From Zhengella sp020637775 (GTDB lineage: Bacteria; Pseudomonadota; Alphaproteobacteria; Rhizobiales; Rhizobiaceae), in contig NZ_JAWKWO010000004.1 in assembly GCF_041397485.1 (NCBI RefSeq), forward strand, positions 1 to 64,000: a DNA stretch of 64,000 nt. Reading direction: 5' to 3'. Positions 60,334 to 64,000 of the stretch are shown piece after piece. Position numbers and translations under genes: made by a program. Every line of letters begins with the position of its first letter. Position 1 is the stretch's first letter. The notes beneath the pieces were generated by a model. It made no database searches, was not told where the DNA came from, and saw only the letters and a list, made by a program, of their open reading frames with translations.

Positions 60334-61392
60334 TCAGGAACCGCCAATGCCTGTGATGCCTGCCACGGAGGCATGGACGCCGTTGACGATGGTACCGGTA
60401 TTCACAGCACCCAGCGCAGTGGTGCTGATGTTCGCGACGGTCCCGTTCAGGCCGGTCAGCGCATTGTTGACATCGCCTTGAACAGCGCCGGCATTGTGCG
60501 CCACATTCAACATCAACGTCCCGGTGTCGGCGTTGCCACCGACCGCAACCAGGGCGCTTTCCACCGCTTGTGACGATGCCGTGCGGGCATCATCGACAGC
60601 CGATTCGATACCCAGCGTGATATCCCCTGTATTCACTGCACCCAATGCTGTGGTTGCCATGTCGCCGAAATCGATGGCAGGCAAATGGTACGCGATACTG
60701 CCCGTAGCGCCAGCGGCTTTGTCCTCAGCCGCAACGGTCATGCCACTGACGACGTTGGTGATACTGCCGTCAATCTTGGAGACGGAATGATCAATGAGCG
60801 ACGTCGTCGTCACGTCCCTGAACACTTGGAGCAATGCCGTACTCTCGGCATCAGCGGGACGAACCAGGTATGAATTTTTTCCATCACTGTAGACAAGTTC
60901 ATCGCCGGACAGGATCGCCACCGGATCCAAAGACTGAACAAGATACTTAAAACCACCGACAAAGGCGGGATTAAAAACGAAGAACCCTTCGGTCGGATTT
61001 GGCACGTCTACAAGTTCCAGAACACCGCTGCGACTAACGATTAAATCCTGAGAAAAACCAGTTCGAGAAGACGGTATGATCGTGCCCAAATCGCTTTTCT
61101 TTATGGGATACATATCCCCACCATTGCTGGATAATACATACCCGAATATCGCGCCCGGATCCGCGCCTTCGAGTGCGATCGTCTCTTGTACGGTAATCGA
61201 GTCGTAAATGACCTCAGACATGTTCTCGGCGATGTTCGCATAAACACCATTGACCGGCGCAACATTGCTGACACCATCCACCTGATCGAGAACACGCTCC
61301 AGCACGGTTTGCGCATGCGCGGGCAAAGCAAAAGCCAGCATGCTGAAAAGGCCACCTGTTGCAATCACGCGACCAAAACCGCACACACCCAT
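60334..61392 (-). CDS. Secreted protein of unknown function with repeated ALGAVNTG motif
   Basis: This 352-residue protein has a signal peptide (MGVCGFGRVIATGGLFSMLA to PAHA) and no recognised domain. The mature part contains a Gly/Ala/Thr/Asn-rich C-terminal third with two copies of TTALGAVNTG (near residues 243 and 324) and long stretches of small residues, resembling secreted or surface fibre proteins. GC is lower than in the neighbouring core genes and an IS21 element lies 265 bases beyond its start, suggesting accessory DNA. The start at 61392 is chosen at the signal sequence; an ATG lies four codons upstream. Confidence 0.68.
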   Translation of the reverse strand: MGVCGFGRVIATGGLFSMLAFALPAHAQTVLERVLDQVDGVSNVAPVNGVYANIAENMSEVIYDSITVQETIALEGADPGAIFGYVLSSNGGDMYPIKKSDLGTIIPSSRTGFSQDLIVSRSGVLELVDVPNPTEGFFVFNPAFVGGFKYLVQSLDPVAILSGDELVYSDGKNSYLVRPADAESTALLQVFRDVTTTSLIDHSVSKIDGSITNVVSGMTVAAEDKAAGATGSIAYHLPAIDFGDMATTALGAVNTGDITLGIESAVDDARTASSQAVESALVAVGGNADTGTLMLNVAHNAGAVQGDVNNALTGLNGTVANISTTALGAVNTGTIVNGVHASVAGITGIGGS

Positions 61393-61656
61393 CGAACACC
61401 TCAAAATCTACCCCTAAAAACACATATCAAACCTGAAACGACCGACCCCTAACGCAAGCGATCACGTGCTGTAAACACATCGACCCACAAGTCGTATTGT
61501 CGATCGCCAATACCATGCCCGCGACGAAATCTATGCGACACCGAGGCTGAGAACGCCGGTGCAAAAATCGCCCACGGAAGCGGCCGGATGATCCGGCTGT
61601 TGGCCGGAGTAAAACTCCGCCAGTGGTAGCCTTCTCGCCTTTGGCAGAGGGCGGGG

Positions 61657-63156
61657 ATGAAGGGCGTGGAACTTTATGGACGTGTCAGGCGGGCGGTTTT
61701 CGTCGAGGGCATGAGCCGGCGCGAGGCGGCCCGTGTTTTCGGGATCGATCGCCGGACGGTGGAGAAGATGCTGCAGTTCTCGGTTCCGCCGGGGTATCGG
61801 CGCAGTAAGCCTGTTCGCCGTCCGAAGCTCGACCCGTTTGTCGAGATTATCGACCGGATCCTGGCGGAAGACAGCGACCGGTCGAAGAAGCAGCGCCACA
61901 CCTCGAAGCGGATCTTCGAGCGTCTGCGTGACGAGCGCGGCTATGTTGGCGGCATCACGATCGTGAAGGACTATGTCCATGCCGCCCGACAGCGCCAGCG
62001 CGAGATGTTCGTGCCGCTGGCCCATCCGCCGGGCCACGCCCAGGTCGATTTCGGCGAAGTGCTTGGCGTGATCGGCGGCGTCGAGCGCAAGATTCATTTC
62101 CTGGCGATGGACCTGCCGCATTCCGACGGCTGTTTCGTGAAGGCCTACCCGGCAGAGACCAGCGAGGCCTTCTGTGACGGTCACGTCTCGGCCTTTGCAT
62201 TCTTCGGCGGGGTGCCTGTTTCGATCCTTTATGACAACACCAGGATCGCGGTCGCCCGCATTCTTGGCGACGGCACCCGCAAGCGGACACGCATCTTCTC
62301 GGAACTGATCTCCCACTATCTGTTCGAGGATCGCTTCGGACGTCCTGGCAAGGGCAACGACAAAGGCAAGGTCGAGGGGCTGGTCGGCTATTGCCGTCGC
62401 AACTTCATGGTGCCGCTGCCGCGGTTCGCCAGCTTCGACGATCTCAATGCCTGGCTGGAAGCCCGGTGCCGCCGGCGCATGAGCGACAGGCTGCGCGGTC
62501 ATGGCGAGACGATCGGGGAACGCCTCGAACGCGACCGCGCCCACTTCCAGCCTCTTCCGGCCGTTGCCTACGACGCCTGCGACATGCGCACCGCCCGGGT
62601 CAGTTCGCTGTCGCTGGTTCGCTATCGCGGCAACGACTATTCCGTCCCAACCACCTACGGCCATCGCGAGGTTCTCGTGCGCGGCTACGTCCACGAGGTG
62701 GTGATTGCCTGCGGCGCCGAGATCATCGCCCGCCATCGCCGTTCCTGGGAGACGGAGGACTTCATCTTCGACCCGCTGCACTACCTGGCGCTGATCGAGC
62801 AGAAGACCAATGCCCTCGACCAGGCGGCTCCGCTGGCCGGTTGGGACCTGCCGGAAGCCTTCACCACGCTGCGCCGGCTTCTGGAAGCGCGCCTGGGTAA
62901 AAAGGGCAAGCGCGAGTTCGTCCAGGTGCTGCGCCTGATGGAGACATTCTCCGTCGACGATGTCCATGCCGGGATCCGATGTGCGCTGGAACGCGGCACG
63001 ATCGGGTTCGACGCGGTCAAGCATCTCGTCCTGTGCCGGATCGAACGCCGGCCACCACGCCTCGACATGACGGTCTATCCCTATTTGCCGAAAGCCCGCG
63101 TCGAGGTGACGTCGGCGCGGAGCTACATGAGCCTTCTGGCCGGAGCCGGGTCATGA
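61657..63156 (+). CDS. istA: IS21-family transposase IstA
   Basis: This 499-residue DDE transposase has an N-terminal helix-turn-helix (about 8-45: SRREAARVFGIDRRTVEKML), a catalytic core with D131 (HAQVDFGEV), D193 (ILYDNTRIAV) and E240 (KGKVEGLVGYCRR), and a C-terminal beta-barrel region (YRGNDYSVPTTYGHREVLVRG). The product cuts and joins IS ends with IstB help. It overlaps istB by 4 bases and looks intact. Confidence 0.95.
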   Translation: MKGVELYGRVRRAVFVEGMSRREAARVFGIDRRTVEKMLQFSVPPGYRRSKPVRRPKLDPFVEIIDRILAEDSDRSKKQRHTSKRIFERLRDERGYVGGITIVKDYVHAARQRQREMFVPLAHPPGHAQVDFGEVLGVIGGVERKIHFLAMDLPHSDGCFVKAYPAETSEAFCDGHVSAFAFFGGVPVSILYDNTRIAVARILGDGTRKRTRIFSELISHYLFEDRFGRPGKGNDKGKVEGLVGYCRRNFMVPLPRFASFDDLNAWLEARCRRRMSDRLRGHGETIGERLERDRAHFQPLPAVAYDACDMRTARVSSLSLVRYRGNDYSVPTTYGHREVLVRGYVHEVVIACGAEIIARHRRSWETEDFIFDPLHYLALIEQKTNALDQAAPLAGWDLPEAFTTLRRLLEARLGKKGKREFVQVLRLMETFSVDDVHAGIRCALERGTIGFDAVKHLVLCRIERRPPRLDMTVYPYLPKARVEVTSARSYMSLLAGAGS

Positions 63157-63929
63157 ACGATACGCCGCAACTGCTGCTGTCCCATCACCTGAAGGCGCTG
63201 AAGCTGCCGACCTTCCTGCGCGAATACGACAAGCTCGCCCGGCAGTGCGCCGCCGAAGGCGTCGATCATTCGCGTTATCTCCTGCGGCTTGCCGAACTCG
63301 AGCTGATCGATCGCGAACGGCGCATGGTGGAGCGGCGGATCAAGGCGGCCCGCTTCCCCGCCGTCAAGAGCATCGATAGCTTCGACTTCAATGCCATCGC
63401 ATCGCTGAACAAGATGCTGGTGATGGAACTGGCGCGCTGCGACTACGTCACCCGCAACGAGAATGTCATCGCCGTCGGCAACAGCGGCACCGGCAAGACC
63501 CATATCGCTCTCGCCCTCGGTCTGGCCGCCTGCCAGAAGGGGCTGCCTGTCGGCTTCATCACCGCATCGGCCCTGGTGCACGAACTGCTCGAGGCGCGTG
63601 ACGACAAGCGACTGCTGCGGCTGCAGAAGCAACTGGCCAAGGTTCGACTGCTGATCATCGACGAACTCGGCTACGTGCCGCTGTCGCCGACCGGAGCCGA
63701 ACTGCTGTTCGAGGTCTTCTCACAGCGCTACGAACGCGGTTCGACCATCGTCACGTCGAACCTGCCCTTCGATGAATGGACCAGCGTCTTCGGCTCCGAG
63801 CGACTGACCGGCGCGCTCCTCGACCGGCTCACCCACCATGTCCATATCCTGGAAATGAACGGCGAAAGCTATCGCCTCGCACAATCCCGCAAGGCTGCCG
63901 AGCCAAACCGCGATTCCGCAACGGACTGA
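63153..63929 (+). CDS. istB: IS21-family helper ATPase IstB
   Basis: This 258-residue AAA+ protein helps IstA select targets. It has an N-terminal helical domain, Walker A GNSGTGKT (109-116), Walker B LLIIDELGYVPLS, and the IstB mark SNLPFDEWTSVFGSERLTGA. The start ATG at 63153 overlaps the istA stop (ATGA), so it is translationally coupled. It appears full length. Confidence 0.95.
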   Translation: MNDTPQLLLSHHLKALKLPTFLREYDKLARQCAAEGVDHSRYLLRLAELELIDRERRMVERRIKAARFPAVKSIDSFDFNAIASLNKMLVMELARCDYVTRNENVIAVGNSGTGKTHIALALGLAACQKGLPVGFITASALVHELLEARDDKRLLRLQKQLAKVRLLIIDELGYVPLSPTGAELLFEVFSQRYERGSTIVTSNLPFDEWTSVFGSERLTGALLDRLTHHVHILEMNGESYRLAQSRKAAEPNRDSATD

Positions 63930-63948
63930 TCCCGACGAAACGGCGCGC

Positions 63949-63988
63949 CGTCATGCGAAGGGGCCCGATCGGGCCCCTTCGCATGACG
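63949..63988. repeat. 40-bp perfect palindrome after istB
   Basis: The bases from 63949 to 63988 read the same on both strands (arm CGTCATGCGAAGGGGCCCGA, centre at 63968/63969). It lies 20 bases after the istB stop and can form a strong cruciform or hairpin. No U-tract follows, so it is a poor intrinsic terminator. It may be part of the IS21 end or an adjacent repeat. Confidence 0.8.
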
Positions 63989-64000
63989 TCATCTGGCGCA

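Larger units (their letters stand above)
61540..64000 (+). mobile_element. IS21-family insertion sequence (right end outside the window)
   Basis: The element contains istA and istB overlapping by 4 bases, the hallmark of IS21. The left end lies in 61530-61640, where GCCGGATGATCCGGC and GGCCGGAGTAAAACTCCGCC form closely spaced repeats typical of multiple terminal repeats. No matching right repeat appears before the window ends, so the element is incomplete here. Confidence 0.75.

Noticed and set aside
61531..63024. Minus-strand frame opposite istA
   Set aside because: istA shows the full DDE triad and is coupled to istB; the reverse frame is unsupported.

Overview
The window is a high-GC chromosomal segment of an alphaproteobacterium, most likely a member of the Hyphomicrobiales (Rhizobiales). 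The order is inferred from gene content and gene order: dnaG followed by rpoD, carA and carB separated by about 5 kb, the lrp / trxB / vtlR neighbourhood with an AbcR-like small RNA beside vtlR, and a greA-linked lipopolysaccharide (LPS) core cluster. No 16S gene is present and the genus cannot be named.

Layout. 1-6.5 kb is an accessory island: an IS110-family element, a divergent LysR / double-ABM-domain pair of lower GC, and a DUF3489-DUF2924-large serine recombinase cassette ending next to the 3' end of a tRNA(CAU) gene. 6.7-16.1 kb is a mixed set of envelope and housekeeping genes: SIMPL protein, GNAT, SnoaL-like, YcgN, a DEDDh exonuclease-CBS-DUF294 fusion, an OmpA protein with a repeated acidic stalk, lipoproteins, a HlyU-like protein and YjbQ. 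16.3-23.1 kb is the macromolecular-synthesis block: rpoD, dnaG, yqeY and carA. 23.2-28.1 kb holds a TadG-like von Willebrand protein, a YpfJ-type zinc protease and a divergent DUF2306 / membrane LytTR pair. 28.3-31.8 kb is carB.

31.8-36.8 kb holds a ccdAB toxin-antitoxin pair whose toxin has no visible start codon, a glutathione S-transferase, two EAL proteins (one with all catalytic residues, one degenerate) and an aspartate aminotransferase. 37.5-45.0 kb holds an EF-G paralogue, an unusual fusion of a dTDP-glucose 4,6-dehydratase-like domain to a WecE-like aminotransferase, an AbcR-like small RNA, vtlR, trxB and lrp. 45.1-51.3 kb is the LPS core / surface glycan locus: three FkbM methyltransferases, two GT2 and one GT4 glycosyltransferase, then greA. 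51.4-60.2 kb is ordinary metabolic and envelope genes. 60.3-64 kb is accessory again: a secreted protein of unknown function beside an IS21-family istAB element that runs off the window.

The main themes are envelope biogenesis (OmpA, lipoproteins, LPS core, extensin-like protein), information processing, and RNA-level regulation through VtlR/AbcR. Mobile DNA sits at both edges. No phage structural genes, CRISPR array or classical defence operon were found. The least ordinary items are the RmlB-WecE fusion, the AbcR-like RNA with a candidate LysR-type operator upstream, the damaged ccdB under an apparently leaderless autoregulated promoter, and the exonuclease-CBS-DUF294 fusion.
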